Assembly (NCBI GenBank): GCA_028280615.1
Contig: JANQLK010000016.1
Coordinates: 372,001-436,000, forward strand
Direction: 5' to 3'
Source of the DNA: Woeseiaceae bacterium
Lineage (GTDB): Bacteria; Pseudomonadota; Gammaproteobacteria; Steroidobacterales; Woeseiaceae
Length of the DNA stretch: 64,000 nucleotides
Under the pieces are notes generated by a model. The model saw only the letters and a list, made by a program, of their open reading frames with translations. It did no database searches and was not told the origin of the DNA. The position numbers and the translations under genes were made by a program. Of this stretch, positions 1 through 9,294 are shown piece by piece (positions within the stretch are counted from its first letter, which is position 1; each line of letters opens with the position of its first letter).

Positions 1-2
1 GG

Positions 3-311
3 GCGGGTTGTTGGATTTACTCTGGCGGCGAGTGGGTTACATGGCTGTATCATTTGGTACCTGGCCAAGATGGCGTTAAGGACACTCTGTTCGAGGCGTA
101 TGTGGCCCGACAGGGACAGACAGATTATGAGCTGGTCTTCTCCTACTTGAATACAATCAACTTTAGTGGCGCGAATACCGGCCATCCCAAGGGATACAAT
201 GCCTTTCAGCCCTCCAACTACATGAACGGGCAGAATTCGTCAGTGCAGTGGTATCAGCGCTACGATCAGATTGTCTTCTCGCGGCAGTTCATACCTTGCC
301 CACAAGTGTAG
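3..311 (+). CDS. C-terminal fragment of a beta-rich, probably secreted protein (5' end outside window)
   Basis: The frame is open to the left edge of the window and ends at TAG 309-311, so about 102 C-terminal residues are visible. The piece is rich in Trp, Tyr and Gly (GEWVTWLYHLVPG near its start, NYMNGQ and RYDQIVFSRQFIP near its end). This looks like the last strands of a concanavalin-A/jelly-roll fold, as in polysaccharide lyases and lectin-like proteins. That family impression is inference and I cannot name the protein. A TTG at 54 could start a shorter product, but the frame continues well upstream of it. The next gene on the same strand is an exported protein 49 bp downstream, so both may be surface or periplasmic products acting on polysaccharide. 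Confidence 0.6.
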   Translation, partial: AGCWIYSGGEWVTWLYHLVPGQDGVKDTLFEAYVARQGQTDYELVFSYLNTINFSGANTGHPKGYNAFQPSNYMNGQNSSVQWYQRYDQIVFSRQFIPCPQV

Positions 312-360
312 GCACCTCGTAGTCGGGTTTCTCGAAATAGAGCAAAGCTAGGGTACTTAG

Positions 361-1527
361 ATGAAAAGACGCAGGTTTCTGGAATCGACTGCGGCGGTTA
401 TCGGGTCGGCTGTGTTGCCTCGGGTCGCTGTTTCTCAAACGCCGTGTCCGCCCGGGTTGGCCGGTAGCACCATTGGCGCAGGGACCCCGTGTGGCGTTGG
501 CGGCGACTTGAGCCTTGCTGAGTCGGCTGCAAGTCTGGCGCCCGGTCAGAGCGTTCAGTTCACGCCCAATACGTTTCAGCGTCCGGAGGATGTCCAGTGG
601 CAGCTGCAGACGATCTGGTACGACGAGCAACGCGGCGAATTGCAATACATGGGAAAGCCGGCGAGTAGCCAGTCAAGAGATCATTCCCATTATCTCTACA
701 ATGAGGACAATGATATCTGGACAGATGTCGGTGTAGTCGTTACTGGATCCGGACACATTTGGAGCGCTACTTTCGATCCGGAAGAAGGAGACTACTATTT
801 TGTCCGGTATCTAAGCGACACACTCCGCAGGTTCAGGCGCAGAAACGGCGCGTCCTTGTCTTCGTGGGAGGAGCTTGCCAGAAACTCCGGGTTGGATGCG
901 GGTAATATCGGCCAGCCCATACTTGGCTGGCATCCAAGTCTATTCGGTCCTGGCAGGCCCGGTTTGTACGCGCACTGTACATTCTATGGGGATTGCTATG
1001 ACCCCGAGACCAACACATGGTCCCGAATTGCGACCTGGTCGAACAACACCCCGTACAAACCCGGCACAAACGGCAAGGCGGGCGGTCAGGCCGTCTACCT
1101 CCCCGGATCCGACAGGCTGGCCGTATGGGGCCAGCTTCAAGGCTATAGTGGAGAAGTCATCTGGGTCGAGGCTGGCGCGGGACTCCAGTCAGATGCCCTG
1201 GCATCCGGTCACCTGGGTTTCGGTGGCGAGACGCCTATTGCGATAAGCGCTGCCGGTGGATCCGCGAATCACGGGCACATAGTCCCTCATCCAGACAATC
1301 CGGACCAGTTACTTCTCCTCGAGGAGCATGGATCGTCGCGGGTTTGGGATTCCCTGGACGACGGCGACACGTGGATGCTCAAGAACTACACACATCCGTT
1401 CGAGCAGATGCGGAACTGGTCGGCAGGCGAGTATACGGTCGGCGTCGTTGCACGCTATGGCGTTGTTATCGGGATGACATCAGATTCCGATGGAGGAGAA
1501 ACGGTTCTTTGGAAACCAGAGTCCTGA
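361..1527 (+). CDS. Tat-exported protein of unknown function, likely beta-propeller
   Basis: This is a 388-residue protein. Its N-terminus is a twin-arginine signal: KRRRFLES, a hydrophobic stretch (about residues 11-22), then a likely cut after AVSQ. The mature part is rich in Gly, Trp and Tyr with short repeating beta-strand-like units (IWYDEQRGELQYMGKPA, HSHYLYNEDNDIWTDVG, CYDPETNTWSRIA, YLPGSDRLAVWGQ). The DPETNTW-type elements recall kelch or galactose-oxidase-like propellers. I recognise no catalytic motif. ATG 361 begins the Tat signal. It follows the partial secreted protein by 49 bp and converges with the ATP-grasp gene at 1564, so the pair forms a short rightward unit at the edge of the polysaccharide locus. 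Confidence 0.7.
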   Translation: MKRRRFLESTAAVIGSAVLPRVAVSQTPCPPGLAGSTIGAGTPCGVGGDLSLAESAASLAPGQSVQFTPNTFQRPEDVQWQLQTIWYDEQRGELQYMGKPASSQSRDHSHYLYNEDNDIWTDVGVVVTGSGHIWSATFDPEEGDYYFVRYLSDTLRRFRRRNGASLSSWEELARNSGLDAGNIGQPILGWHPSLFGPGRPGLYAHCTFYGDCYDPETNTWSRIATWSNNTPYKPGTNGKAGGQAVYLPGSDRLAVWGQLQGYSGEVIWVEAGAGLQSDALASGHLGFGGETPIAISAAGGSANHGHIVPHPDNPDQLLLLEEHGSSRVWDSLDDGDTWMLKNYTHPFEQMRNWSAGEYTVGVVARYGVVIGMTSDSDGGETVLWKPES

Positions 1528-1563
1528 TCTTGCTGCTACATCGGGTAGGAGGCTCGTCGGTGT

Positions 1564-2727
1564 CTATGCGGACTCCGTAACTCGAATTAGACGCGCCAGT
1601 TTGTTTTTCAGACGGCCCGGGATCGTTACCAGGCGGTTCTTTGCCCATTGCCAGAATGGGCCCCTGTCCGACCAATCGAAATAGACTCCAACGCGGCTGT
1701 GTTGAAACAGTACTTGCGGCTTGTTCCACAACAGCCAGATCAACGCGAACGGGTCTCGCTCGCCGTTAATCCAAAGGGATCTGTTGCTCTGTTCAGACGT
1801 GTCTTGATTTGCGCCGCGCTCTGAATTGTACTCTACCAATGGCAGATTTATTCCATCTCGAATGCACAGTCCGAGCCAGAAGTCTGTGCGTCCGACTGTC
1901 GGTTCAATGACCCAGTAGGTCCCGTTGGAATCTTGCTTCAATTCCAGCGAAGCGGGTCCTGAAAGTCTGAGGCCCTCGAAAAATCGGACGGCCAGTTTAT
2001 GCACTGCGTCACTCCTCTCACTGATAGCGATTGTCGTGTGCCCCATCGGTCGAGACCTGATCTTTCGGCCCTCAAATCGAGCCAGGACCTCTCCGTCAAC
2101 CAGATAGAGTGCCGCGAATTGGATATCCGAGTCGTCGCCGCTAATGAATTCCTGAGCGATAGCCGGCAAGGAAGCCTCGATTGTCGGCCACGCGTCGCGC
2201 AGATCTGCGATCGTTGCAGTCACCATTGTCTTATAGGCAGACATCGGCATATCGGGTTTGAAAATTATCGGAGGCTGGAGATCAAGTCTGTCTGGAGTAG
2301 TGTCGTCGCTGTTCAATATCCTCCGCGATTCAGGGTAGTTCAGCCCTGTCTCCCGACACCTAGCGGCCAATTGTTGCTTGTTGAGCAAGGAAATGACGTC
2401 ATCTCGAGTCGAACTCCAGCTAAGCCGGTATCTGTTTTCCAGTGACTCATAGTTTTCGCCAACAGTCCTAACCATGGTGTCATTGGTCAAAAAGAGAATT
2501 GGGGTGCCGGCATCCGAGATTGACGGTGCTAGATGGAGTAGGTCCGAGATCAGGCCTGCCCCATTGATGTCATCGACTATGATGACTCTTGCCGAATTGG
2601 TGAATGCGCCTGGCAGTTCCGGAGCAGGAGCCAATGCAACAACTTCCGCGCCAGACCGGTATAGTGAGCGGCATATCGCTAGGCTATGAGCACAGGCACC
2701 AACAACTACTGCAACCGGGCTAGCCAT
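1564..2727 (-). CDS. ATP-grasp family ligase (polysaccharide-cluster type)
   Basis: This is a 387-residue soluble protein. An N-terminal Rossmann-like segment (VAVVVGACAHSLAICRSLYR) precedes an ATP-grasp core with IIFKPD near residue 150, EFISGDDSD near 190 and the acidic metal-binding end WVIEPTVGRTD near 270. Such proteins activate a carboxylate with ATP and join it to an amine. In polysaccharide clusters they usually have no assigned substrate, possibly amino-acid decoration of a sugar. ATG 2727 overlaps the end of the upstream GT4 gene by 8 bp, showing translational coupling. It is the last gene of a leftward unit with an O-antigen-ligase-type protein, a TPR protein and the GT4. The family assignment is firm and the substrate is unknown. 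Confidence 0.75.
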   Translation of the reverse strand: MASPVAVVVGACAHSLAICRSLYRSGAEVVALAPAPELPGAFTNSARVIIVDDINGAGLISDLLHLAPSISDAGTPILFLTNDTMVRTVGENYESLENRYRLSWSSTRDDVISLLNKQQLAARCRETGLNYPESRRILNSDDTTPDRLDLQPPIIFKPDMPMSAYKTMVTATIADLRDAWPTIEASLPAIAQEFISGDDSDIQFAALYLVDGEVLARFEGRKIRSRPMGHTTIAISERSDAVHKLAVRFFEGLRLSGPASLELKQDSNGTYWVIEPTVGRTDFWLGLCIRDGINLPLVEYNSERGANQDTSEQSNRSLWINGERDPFALIWLLWNKPQVLFQHSRVGVYFDWSDRGPFWQWAKNRLVTIPGRLKNKLARLIRVTESA

Positions 2728-3994
2728 GGTTTGAAGGCGTAGCCTCTAGTGTCCGATCAAGTAATTTGCCCAGATCTCCGGTGAGTTCTCGTCTTGAAAA
2801 CTTGCACGCGGTCTCTTTGGGGATGCCAGCAATATCGTCGCTTCTCAGTTTCCTGACGAATTCCTTGATCGTGCCAGCAATTTGCTCGCGATCCTCCAGA
2901 CTCGCAATTGATTGTATGCCGACGTTCTCCAACAACTGACCCGTATCGCCAGCCGGGTCTGTAAGGCCGAGGATTGGCTTCCCGCAGAAGAAATACTCGT
3001 ACAGCTTTGCGGGAATTTGATTGTTGCAGGTTGATCCCTGGAGAATCATCAGCGCATCTGCAGCCTGCATTTCGCTGATTGCCGCCGAGTACGGAATTCG
3101 AGGCAAGAATGAGACATATCTGTCCAGCCCCAAGTCACGAACAGTCTTGCCGTATTCCTCGTCATTGCCCGCAGCTCGAAAGCGAAACTCGATGTCGAGG
3201 TCCGCGAACACACCGTCATCCGACAATCGGCGTATTGCATGAAAGAAACCCGTCGGATCGCGACCCTCGGGGTAAAGCACCCCGCTATGTAGAATGATCA
3301 GTTTACTGTCCGAAGCCGGCTTGTCGTCTTCGACGAAGTCGCCAAAGGTGGCCGGATCATAGCCGTTAGAAATCACAGAAATACGATTCTCTGAAAGTTG
3401 CGGATAACGACTGAGATAAAAGTCTCTACACCCATCCGTCGTTACCACGACATGTGTAGCAGTTGAAATCGTGCGGGCTTCGAGTCTGCGGAATGCCCAT
3501 CGCTCGAGACCCGTGGTCGGATAGTTTGGCTGCAACATAGGGTCCCGGAACTCCGCCAGCCAAGGTATTCCAAGTTTCCGATGAAGATTAAGCCCTATAA
3601 CGTGAGCGGTCGGAACAGGGTACGTCGACATTATCGCATCAGGCCGACGCTCCCGCGAGGCCTTGAGACCCTTGAGGTAACCGCCCATAGCCCAGGTCTG
3701 CCATCTGTCAGGCACTGCCAATGCGAGAGGATATCGGCCGAATAACGACAGGCTCTTTCTGGTGTTTAACCCCCAAGCCCTGTGAACGTCAACGTGCGGC
3801 GGTATAGATGCCGCATTTTCGGGGACGAAGTCGTCGTAGGCGCTTGGAACGATCGTCAATACACTCGTGTCCCATCCAAACTCCCGAAGATACCTGGAGA
3901 ACGCCAAGGACCTGCTGGTGCCGGTACTGCCCTGAATCGGAGGATAGTGATACGTGACTAGCAGTAGATTTTTTCGCGGCAAGATGGCTCTCAA
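2720..3994 (-). CDS. Glycosyltransferase family 4
   Basis: This is a 424-residue GT-B type glycosyltransferase. The N-terminal half starts with LLLVTYHYPPIQGSTGTSR, the glycine-rich loop common in GT4 enzymes. The C-terminal half has the ISVISNGYD turn (about residue 205) and the donor-binding region PAKLYEYFFCGKPILGL (about 330), where KLYEY holds the conserved glutamate. It is predicted to transfer a nucleotide-activated sugar to a lipid-linked oligosaccharide on the cytoplasmic face; donor and acceptor cannot be read from sequence. TTG 3994 is the longest start. A second TTG at 3982 has GAGAG about 5 nt upstream and may be the real one. It overlaps the downstream ATP-grasp gene by 8 bp. 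Confidence 0.85.
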   Translation of the reverse strand: MRAILPRKNLLLVTYHYPPIQGSTGTSRSLAFSRYLREFGWDTSVLTIVPSAYDDFVPENAASIPPHVDVHRAWGLNTRKSLSLFGRYPLALAVPDRWQTWAMGGYLKGLKASRERRPDAIMSTYPVPTAHVIGLNLHRKLGIPWLAEFRDPMLQPNYPTTGLERWAFRRLEARTISTATHVVVTTDGCRDFYLSRYPQLSENRISVISNGYDPATFGDFVEDDKPASDSKLIILHSGVLYPEGRDPTGFFHAIRRLSDDGVFADLDIEFRFRAAGNDEEYGKTVRDLGLDRYVSFLPRIPYSAAISEMQAADALMILQGSTCNNQIPAKLYEYFFCGKPILGLTDPAGDTGQLLENVGIQSIASLEDREQIAGTIKEFVRKLRSDDIAGIPKETACKFSRRELTGDLGKLLDRTLEATPSNHG

Positions 3995-4085
3995 CGATCA
4001 CAAATGCTAGAAACGTCTCGGGCAGATTCGTAGGCGGTATTGTTGGACTGTTGCCATGGAACCATCTGCCGACAGGCCCGGTCGG

Positions 4086-4829
4086 TTACTGCATTCGACC
4101 GACTTTGCGCAATTTGTTGCGCAAACCTGGTAACGGATAGCCTAGCTCGTAAGCCTGCACAGCGTACGTCTCTGCATCGTCAACTTCGCCGAGTTCGAAC
4201 AAGACGAGGCCAAGGTTATACGTCAATTCAGCAGAGGCCCCTCCAGTTGCTTCGTAACCTCTCAGCAGAATTGCCTTCGCCTCGTCCAGCTGACCGAGAT
4301 TGCGGCGCATTATTGCCGCTGCAGAATACGCCATGTCGTTACCCGGCTGCGAGGCTATGATTGAGTCCAGGAGAACGAGGGCCTCCTGCGTATTTCCCAC
4401 CTCGTACTGTATCATGGCCATTTGCAGAGCCACGTGAACAAACAACGGGGAAGAGCCCGTCGATGCCGCGAGTGTAAAGTCGGTCTCGCCGAGCGCGTTT
4501 CGTAGCATTCGCTGCTTGCGATAATCATCTTTCTCGAATCTCGCTCGCTGCAAATAAAGCATTCCAGCGCAGTAATGATGGACGCCGTTTATTCCGGCCG
4601 CTTCCCATGTCTGCAGTTCCACCTTGTCCGCAGGTTGAGCCATTCGGGCGAATTTCGATCTGCGGCCGATATTGGTACCGGCATACTTGGCCTTGCAGTA
4701 CCCGGGCCATTGACGCCATTCAGCATCAGTGGGGGTGAACTGATATGCGTGTGCCGATGGGGCACATAGCAGTACCAGAGCCAGCCCCAGGCAAATTCTG
4801 AATGATGACAAAATAGTGATCCGGTCCAT
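4086..4829 (-). CDS. Exported TPR-repeat protein
   Basis: This is a 247-residue protein with a Sec signal peptide (hydrophobic FRICLGLALVLLCAPS, likely cut after AHA). Helical repeat units follow. The clearest TPR-like pairs run from about residue 110 to 240 (LQMAMIQYEVGNTQEALVLL, AAAIMRRNLGQLDEAKAILL, LGLVLFELGEVDDAETYAV). TPR proteins act as scaffolds, and in exopolysaccharide loci they are often periplasmic partners of the polymerase and export machinery. It sits between the O-antigen-ligase-type gene (137 bp upstream) and the GT4 (91 bp downstream), all leftward. No enzymatic motif is visible and its partner is unknown. Confidence 0.75.
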   Translation of the reverse strand: MDRITILSSFRICLGLALVLLCAPSAHAYQFTPTDAEWRQWPGYCKAKYAGTNIGRRSKFARMAQPADKVELQTWEAAGINGVHHYCAGMLYLQRARFEKDDYRKQRMLRNALGETDFTLAASTGSSPLFVHVALQMAMIQYEVGNTQEALVLLDSIIASQPGNDMAYSAAAIMRRNLGQLDEAKAILLRGYEATGGASAELTYNLGLVLFELGEVDDAETYAVQAYELGYPLPGLRNKLRKVGRMQ

Positions 4830-4966
4830 GCGCTACTTCGTAAGAACTCCGAGTATAGACACAATTATAATACTCGGCGCTCCGCAGGTGGTTGCCTTGA
4901 GTAACATAATATCAGAGCCCGCTTCCGGTGCCTGGCGAGACGATGGCAGTCAGAGTCCTGGCAGAC

Positions 4967-6331
4967 CTAGCGGCTTTCGGCCTTCCGGACGGCGCCGTGT
5001 TCTGCAGAGTCCGTAAGCGAGCGGCGGTGTTCTGGGGCATGCTCGACGACAGCTGGCCTTGCCGGGTCGAAACGACCACTCAGTCGCCACAGGATAGCCA
5101 GTAGGGCAAGCGTCCAAATCATCACCTCGGCTTTGAAATACTGAGCGAACATGCCTGCGCCAAGAATGCTGACCAGGGCCGCACCGAGCATTGCTCGAGT
5201 TGCGCCGAGAGTGGTCGGCAAGCCGTTCCTGTCGAGAAACTTGAGCCGACTGAGGATTCTTAGAACCATGGCAGCAAGGATGACGAATAGAACGATTCCT
5301 GGTATTCCCTGATCGACGAGCACAGTCAGAATAGTATTGTGAGATGATCTCTTCTTGGTTGACTGAACCAAGTACCTCTCATCTATGTAGTCTTGACTGA
5401 GGTGTGCAGTACCTTGGTGTCCGACTCCCAAAGGATGGTCGACGAACATCTCGAGTTGCGCCGATGCTATGGCCACCCGGCTTGCAGCGCTATTGTCCCA
5501 TTCCGCCGATTCATCGAACGCCGCTTCCATCGTGGATAGTCGACTCACGAGCGTCTCGCTCGCAAAATAGAGCCCTGCAACTAGTCCGGCAATCATTGCG
5601 ACGTAAAACCTCTTGTTGATACTCCTGGGTTTCAACAAGACTGCCGCAATTCCCGCCAGAAAAATCCCGACAAAGGCACCGCGTGTTTGAGTCTGGAACA
5701 AGCCGTTCACCAGGAACGGAATGGCCACTAAAATACCCCAGCGCTTCCAACCTTTAAGTGTCAGTAACAAGAAGCCGGCAAATATGATCCCGGTCCCGAT
5801 GTGCATTCCCAGTGTATTCGCATTCTTGATGCCTGGGCCACCGACGCTCTCTAAGCGACCAGTGTTTGGCGAAACGAAGATCAGCCATCCAAGGAACGCG
5901 CAGCCGATTACGTGAGCGATACAAAAACTCTGAAGATCCTCCTCGGATTCGATTAGCGTATACATCAGGTAAAACAGCAGGAGGTATTTCGTATAAAGAA
6001 TGGTTCCCTCAAGTTGAAGCGGCGACAAAACCCAAGGCCATTGCAGCCACATCCAGGCAACATACAACATAAGCACTTTCGCTATGCCGGACTCGGTCCA
6101 GCTATAGTTTCGTGCAGAGTTGTTTCGATGAATGAAGATGGCCAGAATCGTGACAAGTGCGGCTGCAAGAGACCAGCGAATAGCCGGCAGTTCGGCGCCC
6201 CACCACCGTGAGGGTGGATGCAGGTAGAAATCCGCAATGTACAAATACAATCCGTATATTGGCCGCCGGACAAGCGCAGCTAGGCATCCGACGGCGAACA
6301 GTATCAGGAAGGCGATTGCCGTTAGAGACAT
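4967..6331 (-). CDS. O-antigen ligase / Wzy-type membrane protein (exosortase-A-associated type)
   Basis: This is a 454-residue polytopic membrane protein with about 10-12 hydrophobic segments. A periplasmic loop carries the Wzy_C/WaaL hallmark SSHNTILTVLVDQGIPG near residue 330. The N-terminal RRPIYGLYLYIADFYLHPP resembles the putative O-glycosylation ligase family found with exosortase A (XrtA). That subfamily call is from memory of the family and is less certain than the O-antigen ligase class. It should polymerise repeat units or transfer polymer or oligosaccharide at the outer face of the inner membrane. It leads the leftward group and is divergent from the flippase at 6664, with a 332-bp gap holding both promoters. 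Confidence 0.8.
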   Translation of the reverse strand: MSLTAIAFLILFAVGCLAALVRRPIYGLYLYIADFYLHPPSRWWGAELPAIRWSLAAALVTILAIFIHRNNSARNYSWTESGIAKVLMLYVAWMWLQWPWVLSPLQLEGTILYTKYLLLFYLMYTLIESEEDLQSFCIAHVIGCAFLGWLIFVSPNTGRLESVGGPGIKNANTLGMHIGTGIIFAGFLLLTLKGWKRWGILVAIPFLVNGLFQTQTRGAFVGIFLAGIAAVLLKPRSINKRFYVAMIAGLVAGLYFASETLVSRLSTMEAAFDESAEWDNSAASRVAIASAQLEMFVDHPLGVGHQGTAHLSQDYIDERYLVQSTKKRSSHNTILTVLVDQGIPGIVLFVILAAMVLRILSRLKFLDRNGLPTTLGATRAMLGAALVSILGAGMFAQYFKAEVMIWTLALLAILWRLSGRFDPARPAVVEHAPEHRRSLTDSAEHGAVRKAESR

Positions 6332-6663
6332 CGAGTGAGTTCCACCGGGTTCAAATAGTGCATGCCGCGACGCAGGGCCGGCTTGGCATGCACTTCCGTG
6401 GTTCGATCGAAGGGTATGTTCTCAGATAGCACGATTTCGCCGACAGTTCGGAACGACTCCGGCAGAATCTTAGCAGACTCAGTGACTCAGGAATGTGAAA
6501 GTGCAAGCATCAGGAACTGTCAATCGCCGTACCCCGCCAGTTGGAAATGCCGAAGAATTAACTACAATCACCGGACTTTTGCCAATACTGTACACCTGGA
6601 CATGCAGATCCGACTCAATAGCCATACATTGTGGCAGTCCCCGAGAGACGGCAACGCCGGATT
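6332..6663. other. Divergent intergenic region between polymerase and flippase genes
   Basis: These 332 bp separate two divergently read genes and should hold both promoters. I see no convincing gene, no strong -35/-10 pair and no terminator. There is a short direct repeat, ACTCAG twice two bases apart, near 6477-6490. Confidence 0.4.
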
Positions 6664-8163
6664 ATGACCGATAATCGCTCATCTTCATCGCTTACTGGCC
6701 GCCTTTTGCGAGGCGCGGCATGGACGATGTCTATGCGGTGGCTGGTACGAGTGCTCGGACTAGCGAGCGTAGTGATCCTTGCCAGGTTGCTCGGTCCGGA
6801 AGATTTCGGTTTGGTTGCAATGGCGATGGTCATCGTTCAATTGATGGAATCGCTGAGCGACTTTGGTGTGGAAACCGCACTGATTCGCGACAAGAACGCC
6901 GGAGACGATCACTTCCATACGGCCTGGACGATTCGACAGGCGCAGTTCGTAGTCATCGCGGCGGTGGTCTTTGCCATTAGCCCCGCCGTCGCTGGATTCT
7001 ACGACGAAGAGGCGGTGGAATTGATACTCCCGGTCCTTGGCTTGGCCATTGCCCTTCGCGGATTTGAGAACATAGGGATTGTAAACTTTCAGAAATCGCT
7101 GAATTTCTCCAAAGACTTCAAATTCAATGTTCTGACCAAGCTCCTGACGATTGGCACGACAATTACCCTCGCTGTGCACCTTAGATCCTATTGGGCGCTT
7201 GTACTGGGCAGCCTGTCGGGAAGCATCTATCGAGTCATCGCTAGCTACATAATGAGCGAATTTCGCCCCCGATGGTGCTTGCGAACGTGGCGAGAGCTAT
7301 GGGCATTTTCGCAATGGGTGCTCGCACGCGGGGTGGCACAATTTGTCAATCAGCGCGCTGACGTGGTCTTGCTTGGGCGAATGACGTCCGCCGGGTCTCT
7401 TGGTCTGTATACGGTAGCCAAGGAAATAGCGGAGCTGCCGGCCACCGAGATTTCGATGCCAATTTCTCGCGCCGTTCTTCCAGGTCTGGCCAAGCTCGTT
7501 GACGATCCATCGAGAATGGGTCGAGCCTTTCTAAAGGTAATCGCTGCTGTGGCAACCGTAGTGGTGCCCGTGTCCCTGGGAATACTGGTGGTAGCGGACG
7601 ATGCCATTCGTTTGCTGTTGGGATCACAGTGGATACCGATGGTCCCGGTTCTTCAGATATTTTGTATATTCGCGATATTCATGACGCTTCGAGGTATCGC
7701 CGGCAACATGCTCGTCGTCGCCGGCTATATTCGGTATAGCACGTACATCGTGTGGTTTCAGGCCATAATGTTTCTCGCCTTCGCAGTGCCGGCATTCAGG
7801 CTCGCGGAGCTCAGCGGAATGGCAGCCTTGCATGCCGCTCTAACAGCAATTGGCTTCGTGCTCTATGTTCTCTTCGTTGCGAGAAACAGTACGGTTACGA
7901 TCAAGGAAACGTTGGTGAGCATTGTTCGACCGACAATTGCCGGGGGAGTGATGGTGGCGGTCGTCATTTGTGTTGAACAATTGCTTGCCCAGCCAGGTGA
8001 AAGCAGCGCAGGAATTCTCGCCTTGAATCTCACTATCGAGATCATGGCAGGCGTAGTAGCGTACTCTTCTACCCTTTATCTTGCGTGGAGATGCGCCGGT
8101 AGGCCGGACGGACTCGAGTCATCGTTGGTCGACCATCTGTCGTTTAGCCGCAAGTCTGACTGA
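6664..8163 (+). CDS. Wzx-type flippase (MOP superfamily polysaccharide transporter)
   Basis: This is a 499-residue protein of the polysaccharide transporter / MATE-like superfamily with about 12-14 membrane spans. The N-terminal GAAWTMSMRWLVRVLGLASV and ARLLGPEDFGLVAMA are typical of this family. It should move undecaprenyl-PP-linked repeat units across the inner membrane to the polymerase encoded divergently at 4967. ATG 6664 (MTDNRSSSS) was chosen because the family begins close to the first helix. A GTG at 6631 in frame would add 11 residues. It is a single-gene rightward unit, with a methyltransferase gene convergent to it downstream. Confidence 0.88.
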   Translation: MTDNRSSSSLTGRLLRGAAWTMSMRWLVRVLGLASVVILARLLGPEDFGLVAMAMVIVQLMESLSDFGVETALIRDKNAGDDHFHTAWTIRQAQFVVIAAVVFAISPAVAGFYDEEAVELILPVLGLAIALRGFENIGIVNFQKSLNFSKDFKFNVLTKLLTIGTTITLAVHLRSYWALVLGSLSGSIYRVIASYIMSEFRPRWCLRTWRELWAFSQWVLARGVAQFVNQRADVVLLGRMTSAGSLGLYTVAKEIAELPATEISMPISRAVLPGLAKLVDDPSRMGRAFLKVIAAVATVVVPVSLGILVVADDAIRLLLGSQWIPMVPVLQIFCIFAIFMTLRGIAGNMLVVAGYIRYSTYIVWFQAIMFLAFAVPAFRLAELSGMAALHAALTAIGFVLYVLFVARNSTVTIKETLVSIVRPTIAGGVMVAVVICVEQLLAQPGESSAGILALNLTIEIMAGVVAYSSTLYLAWRCAGRPDGLESSLVDHLSFSRKSD

Positions 8164-8409
8164 GTCAGCTGAGATTGCCCGGAATTGCCTCTAGAGGCGT
8201 TTTGAGAAGAAGGCACCCGCTTGCTGCTGGCTGTTCACGGGGCCAAGTCGCCAAGGCCGCTTCTCCCGTAGACGTGAAAAAGTGGCAGAACTAGACGCTT
8301 ATGCCTGAGCATCAATTTGCCCAGCAAGCGGCCACTTGAACAGTAGCATACGCCATTCGCAGCTATCCGACGGGCCAGAATCTGACAAATAGCAACCCGA
8401 AGCGAATAC

Positions 8410-9294
8410 CTATTTTCTCGCGGCGAGAGCGAAAATGCCGATACTGGCCAGATTTGGATAATTTCGCGCGGCGACCTTGAGGTCCGAGTATTGCCTATTC
8501 AGACCGGTGATGCGATGAGGTCGCTTCAACGCCTTCATAACAAACTCTGTAATGGACGGACCCAAATAGTGATCGGGAGCTATCGCATTCGGCCGCAGAT
8601 TATGTTTCGCATACTCGATTTGACCGAGCCCAGACTTCCGTAAGAGACCCTCAATAACACCCGGTGAATGATACCAACGATGATCAGGATGAAATGCCCA
8701 CCAATTTGGCTCATTCAGAATTCTGTCGGTGGACAGATAATTGCCAGTCTCAATTATGAGTACACCGTTGTCAGTCAGCTTTGTTGATGCCATTCTGATG
8801 ACGCTCTCCGGATCTTCGACGTGCTCTATTACATCCCACATAGTGATCACGTCGAAATGTCCATTGACATCTTCAATGGTACCCTGAGCAACGAACTCAG
8901 AAGACACGCTCAAGTCAATTCCCTGAGCCCTCCAACCTATCGATCGAGCTAGCTCGACAAAGGCACCTGCTCCAGCTCCGACATCCAACAGAGAGCCTGG
9001 TTGGCCGAAACAGGAACTAACAAAGTCGAGCTGAATCTGAGCTGTTTGTTTCTTTCGGTCAGGATCGTAGTATGGATTTCGGTGCAGTGGACTATATTGG
9101 TTTTGATAGTACTCTTGTGTCTCAGATTCTGTGAGCCCACCCGGCCACTGCCATGCCGATATGCAAAGTCGGCATTCCACTACATGCACGTGTGCCGGCT
9201 CAACCTTCGCGTCACATAGTTTTTCCACCGTATAGCGGCGAAGATACGTAGATCCGCAGAAGGGACACATCGTTCCATTTCTAATGACTCGCAT
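8410..9294 (-). CDS. SAM-dependent methyltransferase with N-terminal Cys pairs
   Basis: This is a 294-residue class I methyltransferase. The N-terminus carries two CxxC pairs (CPFCG near residue 11, CRLC near residue 42), a small zinc-ribbon-like domain common in sugar methyltransferases of capsule and antibiotic clusters. Motif I, LLDVGAGAGAFVELA, lies near residue 100, followed by VITMWDVIEHVEDPE near 150. It probably methylates a sugar or a polymer end; the acceptor is unknown. ATG 9294 has GGGAGAG about 8 nt upstream. It converges with the flippase gene and stands alone, with a long non-coding stretch and then the IS element upstream. Confidence 0.85.
   Translation of the reverse strand: MRVIRNGTMCPFCGSTYLRRYTVEKLCDAKVEPAHVHVVECRLCISAWQWPGGLTESETQEYYQNQYSPLHRNPYYDPDRKKQTAQIQLDFVSSCFGQPGSLLDVGAGAGAFVELARSIGWRAQGIDLSVSSEFVAQGTIEDVNGHFDVITMWDVIEHVEDPESVIRMASTKLTDNGVLIIETGNYLSTDRILNEPNWWAFHPDHRWYHSPGVIEGLLRKSGLGQIEYAKHNLRPNAIAPDHYLGPSITEFVMKALKRPHRITGLNRQYSDLKVAARNYPNLASIGIFALAARK

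Noticed and set aside
8190-8210. Terminator-like palindrome GCCTCTAGAGGC followed by GTTTT
   Set aside because: The stem would be only 4 bp and the T run is short and interrupted, so it does not make a credible terminator.
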